From positions 75,856,792 through 75,920,791 of the forward strand of contig CATQJL010000305.1 in the NCBI GenBank assembly GCA_958299035.1: DNA of 64,000 nt, read 5' to 3'. The number at the start of each line of letters is the position of its first letter. Position 1 is the first letter of the stretch. This stretch comes from Cylicocyclus nassatus. Its lineage: Eukaryota; Nematoda; Chromadorea; Rhabditida; Strongylidae. Position numbers and translations under genes: made by a program. The notes under the pieces were generated by a model. That model was not told where the DNA came from. It ran no database searches and was given only the letters and a program-made list of their open reading frames with translations. Shown one piece after another: positions 11,816 to 24,124 of the stretch.

Positions 11816-12119
11816 ACTTTCTGTTCGGAAACTTCCATTATGCAGCAAGAAGCGATCGGATGAGTTGTACTCAAGCCTGTGGAGTCTGCACCCAACGTGC
11901 ACTTGCACTGGTTTTTGGGAAAATTGGGAAAGAGGGAAAAAGAAAATTGATTTCTCGTTTTTCTCTTCTATACTCCAAACTTCCCAGCCAATTATGCCTG
12001 ATAGGCAGACTATTGCTTGGAAAGTACAATGAGATAAAAGCACAAAATGATGAATCGTAAATCTTGTGAGAGAGGGTGGTCCGGGGACGCTTTGTGCAGA
12101 AAAATGATGCTGTCACGAG

Positions 12120-14157
12120 GAAGTCCGTCAGAGATGAAGCACATTACAATGATTTACGAAATCTCTTTTTGTGAATCCTCTATTTCCTAGAAAAAAGTCG
12201 TAACACTCAAATTTCTCTGCTACAAACTGTGAGGCTTTCGATGAGGTGAACTCGACTAACTAACACAGAAAATTCAAAGTCGTTTGAATAAAAAAAGTAG
12301 CCTAGAAGAAAGATAATTCTAAATTTCTCACATTTTGTGAATACTACTTTTCTAAAACGTTCCTTTTGCAGCTGCTCGTACTTGAGTTGTAAATTAAAGA
12401 ACTGACATTTTTTAGGATCCTGATTCTGACTGAATTTTTTGTTATCGTTGGGACGCAATCCAAGGAACGCAGATAACGAAGAAGCGAGAATTTTTGAAGC
12501 AAAATTCTATCAAGCCTGTCCATATGTTTGACAGTAATCAGTAAGTCCTTAGAACATTGAAGGATAGGTATTTTGGGGAAGCGAGTTAATACAGTTTCTG
12601 CATAAAATTTTTTTCGAACAAATCGAAATAAGGAAGGATTCTTTGAGAAAAACATAATTTCGGCAGTCCCCGTTTATTTTAAAATTTCCCAGCGGCTAGA
12701 ATTCTACCGAAATTCAATAATCACAGATAGAGCAAGAAAAGCGTTCTCATTGTTAGATGTCTATAGCAACACTGCAAAGCTGAGAAGGAACAGGAACTTT
12801 TGTAACAAGAAATGAAAGATTTTCACGGCTACAGTTTTCAAAAACACCGAGTTTTAGCGCCTCTAAGCTTGCAAAGTGTTAAGATTTTTTTCTAAATTTT
12901 TAAGATGAAATCGCTAATGTCATATGATTCTAATTGATCCTCCTTTGATTCAATTAACATCAAACTTACGCGCAAAGGCATTAAGAGGTTTTTCATAATT
13001 CGAAAACATTGTTCGTGCCCATTACTTGCCGATCTCAATAATAACAAATTGCAATGTGTTATTGTATTATTATACTGTTTGATTAGCGTATCAGCGTTTC
13101 TCTTGTTTTTGTTCTGTTTGCACAAGGATAATTGAAAATTGATATTGTATATTTATAGTGACAATCTATATCCGTGGATATGCTAAAGGGAGAGCGTTGC
13201 ATTTGCAATCAATCTCTTCCGTATAAAAAATGGATAAAAAATCTTCTAGTGAGAAAAATGTGTAAAATGAGATCTCTGTGGCTTAATAAGGAAATAACAA
13301 ACATTCATTGACTTGGGTTGCATGTATAAAAGAAAATAAGGAAGAAGTAAAAAATTAGCTTTTTATGTTTTTAAGGTTTTGAAATTTTTTGCGAATGATT
13401 TTCCGGAACTTTTAGATTTCACTATGAAGTTTAGCTTTTGAATTCGTTATGTACTTCGGAAAAACGTTTGAATTTTCTATTAATCGCTAATAGAGCGGTT
13501 GTTTTCTCAATGGTAGATTTGAATGTCAAATAAAACCAGATTACCGTAGTTTTGAGCGCTATAGACTTCAAGAAATGATCAAAATTCACATAGCTAACCA
13601 AACATAAGAAAAAATTCGATGTCACCTGCAAATGCAGCACGCAACTGAGGTTTTCGTGCTTCGAAGTTTGTCAAATATTCCTGAGTTTTTATCCATTCGC
13701 AAGCGGAGGTGTCGGCTGCAGAGAAAGTACTAATTAAGAAGTGTCCCTTTGATGAGTGCGCACTTTATTGGCTGCATGATTCCGCACAGGACACACTGGA
13801 CTCGATGAACTTTCGAACCGTTGAGAGAAGGAGAATACTTTTCTGAGAGTGAAAAAGTTGTCAAGAAGTTAAAGATCGCTTAGGGTAACATTCTTTAATC
13901 GGCAGAATTTGTTCAAAAATTAATTCTGTGAGCAGTTTGATTGGTCTGAATGTTCTTAGGGTTTGGTTTTCAGTAAAGTTTTTGATTTCAAGTTTCAAAG
14001 TTTCTTGGGTTCAAACATTTTCTACACATTTGAATAGCCAGTCGCAGATTACTCAATAAAGTTTGTACAGTTTATTTCTCATCTGAAAAGGATGGAAAGA
14101 TTCTTAGTCGTCTTGATATTTTATGTAACCCTATGTTCTTTCGATAATGACGTTTGA
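12120..14157. other. Intergenic DNA, no gene recognised
   Basis: Very AT-rich; only short reading frames without domains or convincing exon context. Nothing else recognised. Confidence 0.55.
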
Positions 14158-14302
14158 CCTTTGATTCAACTGGCTTGGCGGCTGGAAGGCGGGGCTTTGT
14201 GACCTAGTTAATGCCGCTCGCGCCCGCGATGCAGTCTGCGTCTCTTTCGCGCGCGTGCTCTCTGTTCATTATCTAGCTCGCCAAGCCACTTAAAACAAAG
14301 GG
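14158..14302. mobile_element. CAACTGGCTT-family MITE, copy 2
   Basis: Terminal inverted repeats are CCTTTGATTCAACTGGCTTG on the left and, read inverted, CCCTTTGTTTTAAGTGGCTT on the right. The interior shares the GCCGCTCGCGCCCGCGA, GCGTCTC and CGCGCGCGTGCTCTCTG blocks with the copy at 8,370-8,541, in inverted orientation. The element is 145 bp, GC-rich inside and non-coding. The target duplication was not resolved. Confidence 0.75.
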
Positions 14303-16320
14303 TACATTTTCAAATATCTTAACCTCTGTGTACAGTAGGAACACATTCAATGCGGTAACAAACAACGATGGCTTAATCTTTAACCGATATCCTATTACTG
14401 TTTCTACTTACAAATAATATACATTAGGCAATGCTTTTGCAGCACTGTTTAAAGCTGAAAAAATTTGACTGAATTAGAGACCACAGAACTGCTTTTTTGC
14501 AATTTTTTGCAAGCATCGGTTTGAGGCTTCATTTTGAATCCCACTTCAGACATTGAGAGACTTTTTGACCTAGTGCATTTGTGACGCAAAAGCCCTGCAC
14601 AAATACGGGAACCTTTTTAGACATCTGGAAATTACAGTACTTCACTGACAAAGTTTCCCAACACGTAACAGAGCGGATAGGAAATTTGATTTAACTGTAA
14701 ATATTGTGTATCAGTAGAAAGTATATGTCATTTACTTCTTGAGCATTACAAGGTCATTAGCAAGACATTCGGGGTTAAATCCTATAAATTTACAGGATCT
14801 TAATCTGCTCTTTTCAAAAACGTCCATAATGCATCATATGTGGTGCATCTAAACTAATGATAAAGAAATAAGGACCTGATATAAAGGAAAAGATTGGTCA
14901 AAGCTTCCAAAATAAAAGCATAAAAAGCAGCTAAGGCTGGTAACAGATCACTGAGGGAATTATTTACCGTGTCAGCTATAGTTGCAGTTGAAATAATGGC
15001 CAGTGCGTTTTCCGCTTCCAAGTCAAAAATGTAATATTTTTTTCGATGAAAAGGTTCTAGCTCATGCATCATATCATCACCTTGAAACAAGCAGTTGCTA
15101 TATGTCAATTTTTTACCTCAAATATGTTGGAAAGTCTCAAACAATACATGGGTGCTGAATGGTACAAGACTTTTTTTTATTCTAATATTTGTTTAGAAGA
15201 GACTTATGAGGAGATATTTCCGTATTACGATTCTTTATTTCTTAGTAAGTGCTTCAATAAAATTATACTTTGGTAAAGATCAAAGCCAAACTATTTGGCG
15301 TTTTTTTTTGAAATCAGAGGTATTTTTAAAAAACTTATTTACTCGATAAAATTATTTGATACTCTTGTTCCTGCTCCATTTGTCAAAAAAACTTTCAAAG
15401 ATTTCAAGTTTTGGTCGAATGAATGCGAAAGTTTCTTCACATTTTTTTGTTTTTTTCAAACAAAATCGAGCTAGATCTAAGGCTCGACAAGGGCAGGTGG
15501 CTTGTAGGCAAGCTGGATATCGTTTTTGGGACAAAAAGCAAAGGAAATATCGTTTTTGTGGTCAAAAAGTTGTGAAGTTTGTCGACGTTTGGTTTTTGAG
15601 GGTATTTTTTAGGGTTTAAGGTCAAAGGGTACTTTGTAAAAATTCGCGAAAGTCGAGGAGGACTTCGTTTTTCGCATTTTCCAAAAGCCACCTCCTGCCG
15701 AGCCCTGACTAAAAGGTTGAAGGCCAACATGATTGAAATTAGGTAAAGCAAAATGTATATGTAACTGAATCAATGATCTCAGTTAGCAGGGATCCTAGAT
15801 AAGGCAGTGCAAGAAAAAACCTTGCACTTGCGTTCAGCCCCCTGGCCATGTGCCTGCAAATTTAATTACAGGCAAACTGACCAGAGCCTTTGTCTTAAAT
15901 GCGGTTGCATCACAAAAACTCATCGAATTCGGAACGCTAAGGCATCAGAAAACATTCAAGCGGTACGATTTGCAAGCCTGCAAAGAACATCGGAGTTCGT
16001 GAGCCATATTCAGTTTATATTTAGCAAGATATAGTGATCGTATAAGTTTTCAAATGAGTATACTTGGCATTATGCTAATATTTTCAAGAATTCTTTGTAG
16101 ATTTGTAAGTATAATAGTCGCGATGATTGAAAAAAAATGATGACTATAGATAGAGCCTTTCGCACCCATAAGTTCAAAGACCTAGGCCTCTTCAGTATTT
16201 TTTGACAATCATACCTTTTTCCACAAATATCATCTCTACATATTCAGAACAGGGGGCACAGGCCTCCATTCCTTACGAAGAAGTTCAGAAAAGGGTATGT
16301 GCATTCTTTTACTCCTCTAA
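14303..16320. other. Intergenic DNA with one possible repeat
   Basis: No gene recognised. GGCTCGACAAGGGCAGGTGG near 15,481 and its imperfect inverse at 15,684-15,704 suggest a diverged inverted-repeat element of about 225 bp. A minus-strand frame at 14,854-15,108 has plausible residue composition, with an acidic N-terminal half and a hydrophobic C-terminal half, but no recognised motif. Confidence 0.45.
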
Positions 16321-16522
16321 GGCCCCGGACAGACTTCACGCGATTTGATTGTCGCGACTCAATCGCCGACATTTCCATTCAATTTCATTTCACATTCAAA
16401 AATTTCGGGCTGGAAAAGTATCACAACCGAAATGCAAGTTGATTGGCATGGAATGATATTGTAACAGTTGTCTCGTCGCGATTCAGTCGCGACGATCAAA
16501 TCGCGTGAAGTCTGTCCGGGGC
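16321..16522. mobile_element. Harbinger-like MITE with TAA target duplication
   Basis: This 202-bp palindromic element starts GGCCCCGGACAGACTTCACG and ends with its near-exact complement. The inverted arms run over 40 bp through the ATCGCGTGAAG/CTTCACGCGAT block. It is flanked on both sides by TAA (16,318-16,320 and 16,523-16,525). A 3-bp TWA duplication with a GG.C terminus is typical of PIF/Harbinger. It is non-coding and its interior resembles the end of the larger element at 46,583-47,012. Confidence 0.8.
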
Positions 16523-16525
16523 TAA

Positions 16526-17752
16526 GGGCACACACGAAATGAGAACTGCGATTTTGCCAAATTTCAAAAGATTTCTATATCATTTCTTAATTGTCATTTT
16601 CTTTTTTAAGTTTGTAGCAACCCAGCAGTGACGAAGCAGAAATTGATCTTTGCGAAATTCTCAAAATGGGATTTAGGGAAGTAGCTCAAACAATAGCTTT
16701 TCCAAAAAAAAACAATAATAACTTGTGTCTTCCAAACTTTTATGGATCCACTCTAAAGCTAAAATGTTTGGTGAGATAATGGATACACTTGAACTTAATA
16801 GCTTTACAGAAGGTATATAGCTTTTTCTTGAAAAATAGCAACAACCTTTGAATCATCTTTCAACCATTGGAGCTGAATATGTTTGTCGGGGCAAGGATGA
16901 TAAACTTGGACCTAGAAAAGCGGTTCGGAAATTAGTTTTTTCCAGATAGCAACAGCCACTCAAATTATTCAAAAAAAATTTTGAATCTACTCTCCATCTC
17001 AAACATTTTTGGATGAGGATAATGGTACTTGCTCTCCTTACGATCCGTATCGAGTAGTCTTGAAGAAAATTAATTTGCAAATTCCAGGAGTCAATAATGA
17101 GCTACAAGAACAAGCGGATGCAAAGTTTCGTTTGATTTAAGCATTGATTTTTAGGAGAGAACAGAGCCAAACTTCCTTGAATTAACTTAATAAGGGTAGA
17201 TTGCACTGAACTCATCCCTGCCCTTTGTGCAGCGCAGAATGGAACGGAAAAGGCGCTAGAGCAACTGTGACCATAAATCGCATGTGCACTTAAAGGAAAC
17301 ATGGCTAGGTACATTTATCGTATCCAAGGGAATGAAAAAGTCCTTATATGTTTCTTTGGAAAACCCGTGGTCATTCGCTCAGATTCCTGCATTTTCCGGG
17401 AATTGCAGGGTCCTGAAGCGACCCACTCAAAGAAATGTGAGAATAGGCGCCAAGTAGTAAACGGTAAACGGCAACCGACACTTGAGGCAAAGCAACCCAA
17501 CAACCTAAGCGGCATCGATTGTAAGTATTTGTTTATTATATGACATTTGCTACAAGGGCACCTGAAGTAGGGCCTGAAAATTTGACTCCTCCCCCCCCCC
17601 CCGTCTTACTCACCGAAAAAGTTGGACGGAACGGCCGTACAAATTCCATAGGTCCTATACACTGCATTTTTTTAAGAACATAGCTAAGCAACTAGAAATA
17701 ACTTTTTGGATTTTAACAATGTCAGTAATATAATAATGGACAATAATGTTAA
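16526..17752. other. Intergenic DNA, no gene recognised
   Basis: No recognised gene. Two loosely similar blocks near 16,690-16,780 and 16,935-17,030, each with a run of A residues followed by AAACnTTTnTGGAT, may be a diverged local duplication. A C run lies at 17,589. Confidence 0.45.
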
Positions 17753-17754
17753 TA

Positions 17755-18772
17755 TTAGGTCGTTCCGAAAGTTTTGTCCGCTTCTTCAACCTGTCATAAA
17801 AATACGTGGAACAAGGATAGGGAAACGCTCTAAGCACTACCCGACGCATCTTTTCCTCCTCTTTCTACTATCATAATCTTGTGCAAATTACTCTTTTGCT
17901 CACTGAAATAAACGCCAAAATTTCGGACCCATGGTTTTTACTATGTCCAAGTTTGACAATTTTTCACAATCTTCATTTTCAACTTTTGGAAGACCTTTGA
18001 TAGCCCTTAGACAGAGTAAGCAAAGGGCAATGCAATGCAATTATTTGGCATATCTAGCTGGCTTTTCAATATTTTTGAAGATAATTTTTTCAAAAGTCTT
18101 CACTTTTGCAAAGTTCTAAAATACAGAAACGCCTCGAACACTAACAAATCATCGGATTTCAAAGCTTTCAAAAACCGATTACGATTATTCACTATTTTTA
18201 CGAAGCAAATGAGCGTTTACCGCTTCAAAACATAAGATTTTGCATTTTACATATACACGCTGGGGTGGGGTCAAATTCAAGAATTATGGAAATTTTATCG
18301 CCAAGGACCCCGCAAATTAGAGAGAAATACACTCACTGGGAAGAGGAGGAAAAGCTGCATCGAATAACACCTTAGTTGTGCGCCGTTTCATGATCTCTGG
18401 CTTTTGGCATCACCAAAAGTGGAATTTGATAGCATTAGAAAAATAATTCTAAAAAATTTTCAAGGCTGGCTATAGATGCCACAAAATTGCATCATATTGC
18501 CCTTTGTTTGCTCTATCTAACTGTTCCCAAAGCTTTTCCGAAAGTCAGAAATAAAGATTGTGAAAAATTGCCAAACTTGGACATAGCAAAACCATGGGTT
18601 CGAAATTTCGGCGTTTATCTCAGTGAACAAAAGATTGATCGGCATGTAAGCATGACAGTTAGAAAGAGAAGGAAAAGATACGTCGGATAGTGCTTAGAGC
18701 GTTTCCCTATCTTCGTTCCACGCGTTTTTATGATAGGTTGAAAAAACGGACAAAACTTTCGGGACAACCTAA
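17755..18772. mobile_element. Mariner-like foldback MITE, 1,018 bp
   Basis: The ends are TTAGGTCGTTCCGAAAGTTT and, inverted, TTAGGTTGTCCCGAAAGTTT, flanked by TA at 17,753-17,754 and 18,773-18,774, as expected for mariner-type insertion. The inverted similarity extends about 300 bp inward on each side, including CGCTCTAAGCACTA near 17,827 and CTATGTCCAAGTTTG near 17,943, both of which recur inverted. No transposase motif is present. It is a diverged, non-autonomous copy. Confidence 0.85.
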
Positions 18773-18774
18773 TA

Positions 18775-21700
18775 ATTATAATAATATAACTTGAGAACTC
18801 AAGTAATGTTTAATAATAGTAAATTATAAGTTGAGAGGCCCCTTTCCTGGGTATTTATCAAAAATAAAAATAGCTCTTTTCTAGCTGCATCCTACCATTC
18901 TCACACACTTTTTCATAAGCGATGCCCTCATTGCACTTTTGTTCAAAGACTTACTCCAACAAGTGCTTTGTCCGTGGGAAAGAGAGAAGCAAACAACATC
19001 TTTTCGAGTAGGTAATTGCAAACAAATCATTGTCATTGAAATGTTTGGAGGTAGCATGGAAGAGTCTAATATCTGGAATGTCAGAGTTCACGAATTTGCT
19101 AATATTATACTTTGAAAATTTCGGGAAGTAATTTATCGTGAAAAATAGAAAAGTTTAGGCCGGGAGTTAATTTGTAACAAAAATTTAGCTTTTCAAATCA
19201 TTGTAAACTCTAAAATTTCAGATTAACTATACAACGTTATATTCAGCATTCATATCCAGCGCTTTCCGTAAAAACACGCTTTTTTTGCTATATTGATAGA
19301 GGTTACCGTAATTCTACCGTATCTGTCACTTCATATGTGAGAGGTGTTTATTGTCTGGTGTCTAACCATTCTTAGCTGTAATCCCCCTTTTCTGACATAA
19401 TTCTATATATTCTAAGCTTCTTTAGCAAGATCTAAACCTAATTCAATCCATTGACGACGATGTGAACCATCAGTGGATCACACTCTTTGCTGTCAGGAGC
19501 AATATGGACCACCGGTGGCCCACACTTCTTGCAAAATCGTATCCTTCGTAGATTTAGTGTTTCTTTCATAGATTGATATTTTTTTCCAATTTTTTGCACT
19601 CTTGGGACATGTAGGCTCCGTCCTTCAAAAAATTTTTGTAGTTGTTTACCGATCAACCTTGAAATCGTAAATAACCACAAAACCTTAAACCAAAATCCTG
19701 GTGAGGAAACACATTGATTGAGTTTTCTGAGTCAATGAATATTTCTTGTACATTTGAATGAGACATAAACGTATTATAAAATTTTTTATTTGAGAAATGT
19801 CAAAGTTCAACCAATTTTTGGTACCAGTCAACGAAAAAATTAAGGCATTGCCCGTAGTAGCAGCAAAATGATTAGCTTCAATTCCTAGACCGGTGGAAAA
19901 ATGAAAAGCGCAGTGTGACTTTTTTTGCACATAAGAAAATTGTGGTCAGGTCTACACAAACCATTTTAGTTTTACTTCGACATTATTTTCTCAGAGAAAG
20001 TGAAGAACGAATTAAGAAATTAAGAAATTAAGAACGACAGCAGCAAAGAGACGAGCCAGAAAACTTTGCAAGTTTTAGCAGAACAAAAGTTAAGGGTTTG
20101 AATACGTCAGCACTTCAGAGCTTCTCAAAAGTGGAAAAGTGAGAAGCAAGAAGAGCAAAGTTCTCTAAATCTTTGAAACACTAACCAAAAGCCAAATCTA
20201 ATTTGGCATGCTTAGCATTAGCACGAACATGCTTGAAATTTTTGAACTTCGAGATTTCACTTTTGCAGAAAAACTTAACTGCCAAAGCCATATTTAAGAG
20301 AGTGATTTAATATGAAGATATATGCTCTTTAAAAGGAATTATTTAGAAACGAGCTCGAAAGAAGTCAGTTTACAAATTGGAAGAACGTGCGATAGCTCAG
20401 GTTTCTGGAACGTCTGTCTTGTTTCTTTTGCAGAGGAAGAAAAAACAATTACACAATGGGTATATGCACACGGCATGTCTGAGGTTCAGGAAATAGAAAT
20501 TAAAAATAATGTTTACATTTGAGAAGATAAAGCATTGGAATCATACACAAAAGATTGTTTCCCTTCGGACAAATTCGAGAAGAAATGAAGACAATTAATC
20601 TCATAAAGATGAAGCCTTAGACTGGATGAAATTTTCCTATAGGTATGAAGCTCACTGAAATCGCAAATTCCCAAAGAATGTTATCTTTCAAGCATAGGAA
20701 GACTCAAAATTGCATATATCCAAAAGAGAAGGAACATACTGTTTTGAGAGAGATGAAACCTCAGATAAAACGAGATTTTCTTAAAGGTGCAAAACGGGGG
20801 CAGCCAAATGAATAGTAGCTTGTGCCAGCCCCATATGCGTCGCGTAGATCAAATATTTTTCAAAAGCCATATTTACGCTATGATATTATCTGAAAATTTG
20901 GCAAAAAAAACGGTAGGAGTTCTAAATGCTTTAATTCTTACTATTCGGCACTATTTTCAATGCAGCGAAAAATTATCGCTTAAAAATTGACTTTGTACGC
21001 GGCATATTGGCAACCGCAGGAGTACAGTATGCTTATTTTCAGCTATGTTCATCTTGGCACCTGTAAACTCATCTAAACTGGAAATCAGCCTAAAAACGCA
21101 TCGTTATTGTCTGAGGGCAGGATCTTTCATCAGCGATGAATTCATGAGGGAGAAATTAGCAAGTCCTAGCTCTTTGCTGAGAAAAAGTTAATTGTCTTTT
21201 CTATTTTCTTTCCACATAAAATATGTCAACGAAAAGGGTGCACTGTACAAATTATACTCTGAATCCTGGGTTGTTTAATGGACTCAGCAAATTTCTGGAC
21301 TTTTCTTGCTCATTTAGATTCATACTCATGGAATCCCCTGAGAGTTATTCTAGCATCTAGGAGAATGTGAACTTCAACGAATGCTACGTTGATATCTGAA
21401 AATTTCAAAAAATTGTAAAGAACACTACCAACCTTATGACTTGTTTGTTCTTTTTTGGTGCACTGAGTATAATGACCAAATAAATGAATGGTTAGATACA
21501 TTCGCTGTAAATTGACAGTTGATCTAGTGTACTATTACTACTAGACAAGAGGGTCAGAATCAGCCCTGCGAGTCTGGCCATTTACGATCCAAACATGGGC
21601 ACTTTAATTTGCAAAGCATTTCTTTAGAAAATAAAATAAATGAAAAGAGATTAGCACAGTTGTGCGACACTCTGCGTTATTCAAGTAGGATGTACTAAAA

Positions 21701-22820
21701 GGGTGTAAATTTATGATTTCAGTGGAAGAGATACATATCATTTCTGAATAGAGCTTTTTTTGAAAATTAATTCTGTAACCCATTTTTGTTACTACCCTAC
21801 ATATGGTGATAGCATAAAACGCAAGAAATTGCTTAAATAATGATCTGCCTTACTCCCTAAATCTCAACAATCTAATCTGATTTTATTACATGAATTAAAA
21901 TGAAGTAGTATGAATTAAAGCTAAACTTTACGACTTGCTGTACCATATAAGAAATGGACCAAAGTCATAGTGGTTTTATGAAACCAGCCACAGACAGGCA
22001 CAATAGTGCCCTCTTCAGTCAGCCTATTCAGTCCTTCCATGGCACTTACGTAGAATTGTCTAGCCAATGCAGCATAGGTGCATCTTTTTTGAACACAACA
22101 ATTTTTCTTTTTCCGCTTTCGTGTAATTAACGGCTGTTGGAGGATCATAAGTCAAAATGGGATTTCTTAGCGAAGGGAAGAAAAAATTTGCAAACCAAGT
22201 AAAGCACAAGCACATTTATACAGATTTAATCCGATGTGAATATTTTGTTGTTCGCGTTCTAGTTAGCTTTGAGATAGTAAAGTAGAAGTCCAGGAAAATG
22301 GATTTTTTGGAAAAAATGTGTCTTAAATACTCAATTCCAGACATATAAGAAGCTTTCATAAAATGAGAATAAAAAAAATAGAATATGAAAATATGGGCCC
22401 CTTTTCCCACAAAGTTTTTTGCCAAATCATTATGTAGAACTAACTTCACATTATATTACTATTGAAAGACATTGCCTGCTCTTTGGTATTGTAGGATTAC
22501 GGTAAGAATATGGTAAAGCAATAAGAAGATTATTGGCCTCCTTACTTGTACAGCCGATTTTCGAAGTGAGCAGACTAATATCGAAATTTACGGTATTTAG
22601 ATATAAATGTTTCACTTGCAAATTTAAGTTGGCCAACAAATATTCTATGGATCAGAAAAACAAGATAGATGTGGAGCCAAAGCAGCCTATAGTTACTGCA
22701 TTTTTAAAAAAAAACCTCTTTCAACATAAAATGATCAACAACACCATCTGAAGAACAGCCCATGAAACGAATTTCCGTTTACACCAAAAACTGCTTCCTC
22801 ATCACACCTCTTCCAGACCC
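18775..22820. other. Intergenic DNA, no gene recognised
   Basis: AT-rich; no recognised gene. Two dyad-symmetric sites about 44 bp apart near 19,461-19,520 (GTGAACCATCAGTGGATCAC and TGGACCACCGGTGGCCCA) are the only notable structure. A minus-strand frame at 21,921-22,148 has varied composition but no identified domain. Confidence 0.45.
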
Positions 22821-23894
22821 ACTACGAATATTCAGTGTTTTTCTTCCATTTCTCCTCTGATGCATCGTAATTGACAGCTGGGCGGGTGAAGAGCAGAATT
22901 TCAGGGTATTCATGAGCCCCGAGAAGAATTTTGATGAGGTTTTCATTTTTTGGATAATTACAGGTCATGTGTTTGTTTTCGAAAAACAAACATAGAAGAA
23001 CCATTTGTTGTAAAAGCCACTGCACTGAAGAGAAGGAAGAGAATGAAGGGAATGGAGGGAAGTGCAATTCTCTTTGATGTGTGGCTCTTGTGGAGATCAT
23101 TATGATAAAGTCCGAAAAAAGGTATTGCTTTGGGTTCGACGCATAATTACAGATTATTCCTAGAACTGCTAACGGAAAGGAAATTAGAGGCCGGTAGTAT
23201 TTACGTCAAGCATGCCAATGAGTACTCACAGCTAATCGCTTTGTTTGATGAGCAAACTGTCCGAAATTCTTGACATGCACTTTTCACAAAAGAAATGACT
23301 ATTTGTCACTCATAAAATACCCACTTACCGTGAAAAAAATTAGCAAGAATGCTTTGACCTGGAATGAGTCCACTTTATAGAGGTCTCCTGCAGTATTTGT
23401 GATCATTTAGCGTTCTTTAGCTTCGTATCTTCGACTGGCATCTCTTTATTTGAGTAGAATTAGAAACTAAGCCATACGACTACAAAAAACGAATTCAATT
23501 TTGTATGTTGCATATTAAACCTTTCGTGCAACAATTTTCCGTGACTTTCTTTAACTGTTAAAATTTTAGAAGGAAGTTTCAAGCAGGTCACAAAATACGT
23601 AAAACCCATAATTTTGCATAACACTGTTATAGCCAAGCAGACATTAAACGATGTATACTATGTAAAGCCTCCCTACTTGATTCCACTAGCTGCCCTTTGG
23701 AAACAATAATAGGACTTTAACATAACAAATATAAGGATTATTCTGAGCTTAAGAAAATTTGTAAGTGTCACGACGAGAAAATCCAAAGAGTACTTCACTT
23801 TGTGGAATGCAAAACATGACATTAGGATCATAGCATTTATAAATTGGAGTGAAGTTCATTACTACTCAGACTTACCCAATTTGACAACTATATA
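22820..23894. other. Intergenic DNA with one candidate signal-peptide frame
   Basis: On the minus strand, one frame across about 23,070-22,970 encodes a hydrophobic stretch (RIALPSIPFILFLLFSAVAF) that resembles a signal peptide, and an overlapping frame is open over 22,822-23,100. Neither could be extended into a gene model. Nothing else was recognised. Confidence 0.35.
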
Positions 23895-24118
23895 TGGCCG
23901 CACTGATTGCAGCTGACTGCAGCTGACCGCAGCGGCCGCACCACCTTCAAGTAAAAAAAGGAAAAAATTGACTAGAAAGAGTGAGATCAGGAATTATGAT
24001 CTTTCCAAGCGTCATTCAAGGAGTCACGGTCGCAATCGAGATCGTTTTTCCTTTCTACGTGAACATGCTGCGGTCTGCAGTCAGCTGCAGGCAGGCAGTC
24101 AATTGCGGTCGGTGTGGC
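23895..24118. mobile_element. Palindromic MITE rich in CTGCAG/CAGCTG
   Basis: About 50 bp at the left (GGCCGCACTGATTGCAGCTG and on) and right (inverted, GCCACACCGACCGCAATTGA and on) are imperfect inverted repeats. The two arms carry many TGCAG/CTGCA motifs within otherwise AT-rich DNA. Exact ends and target duplication are uncertain. Confidence 0.55.
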
Positions 24119-24124
24119 ATTATG

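Noticed and set aside
11695..12060. Overlapping frames of 98-121 codons on both strands
   Set aside because: They run through CA and C microsatellites and pyrimidine-rich sequence, with no domains and mutual overlap on both strands.
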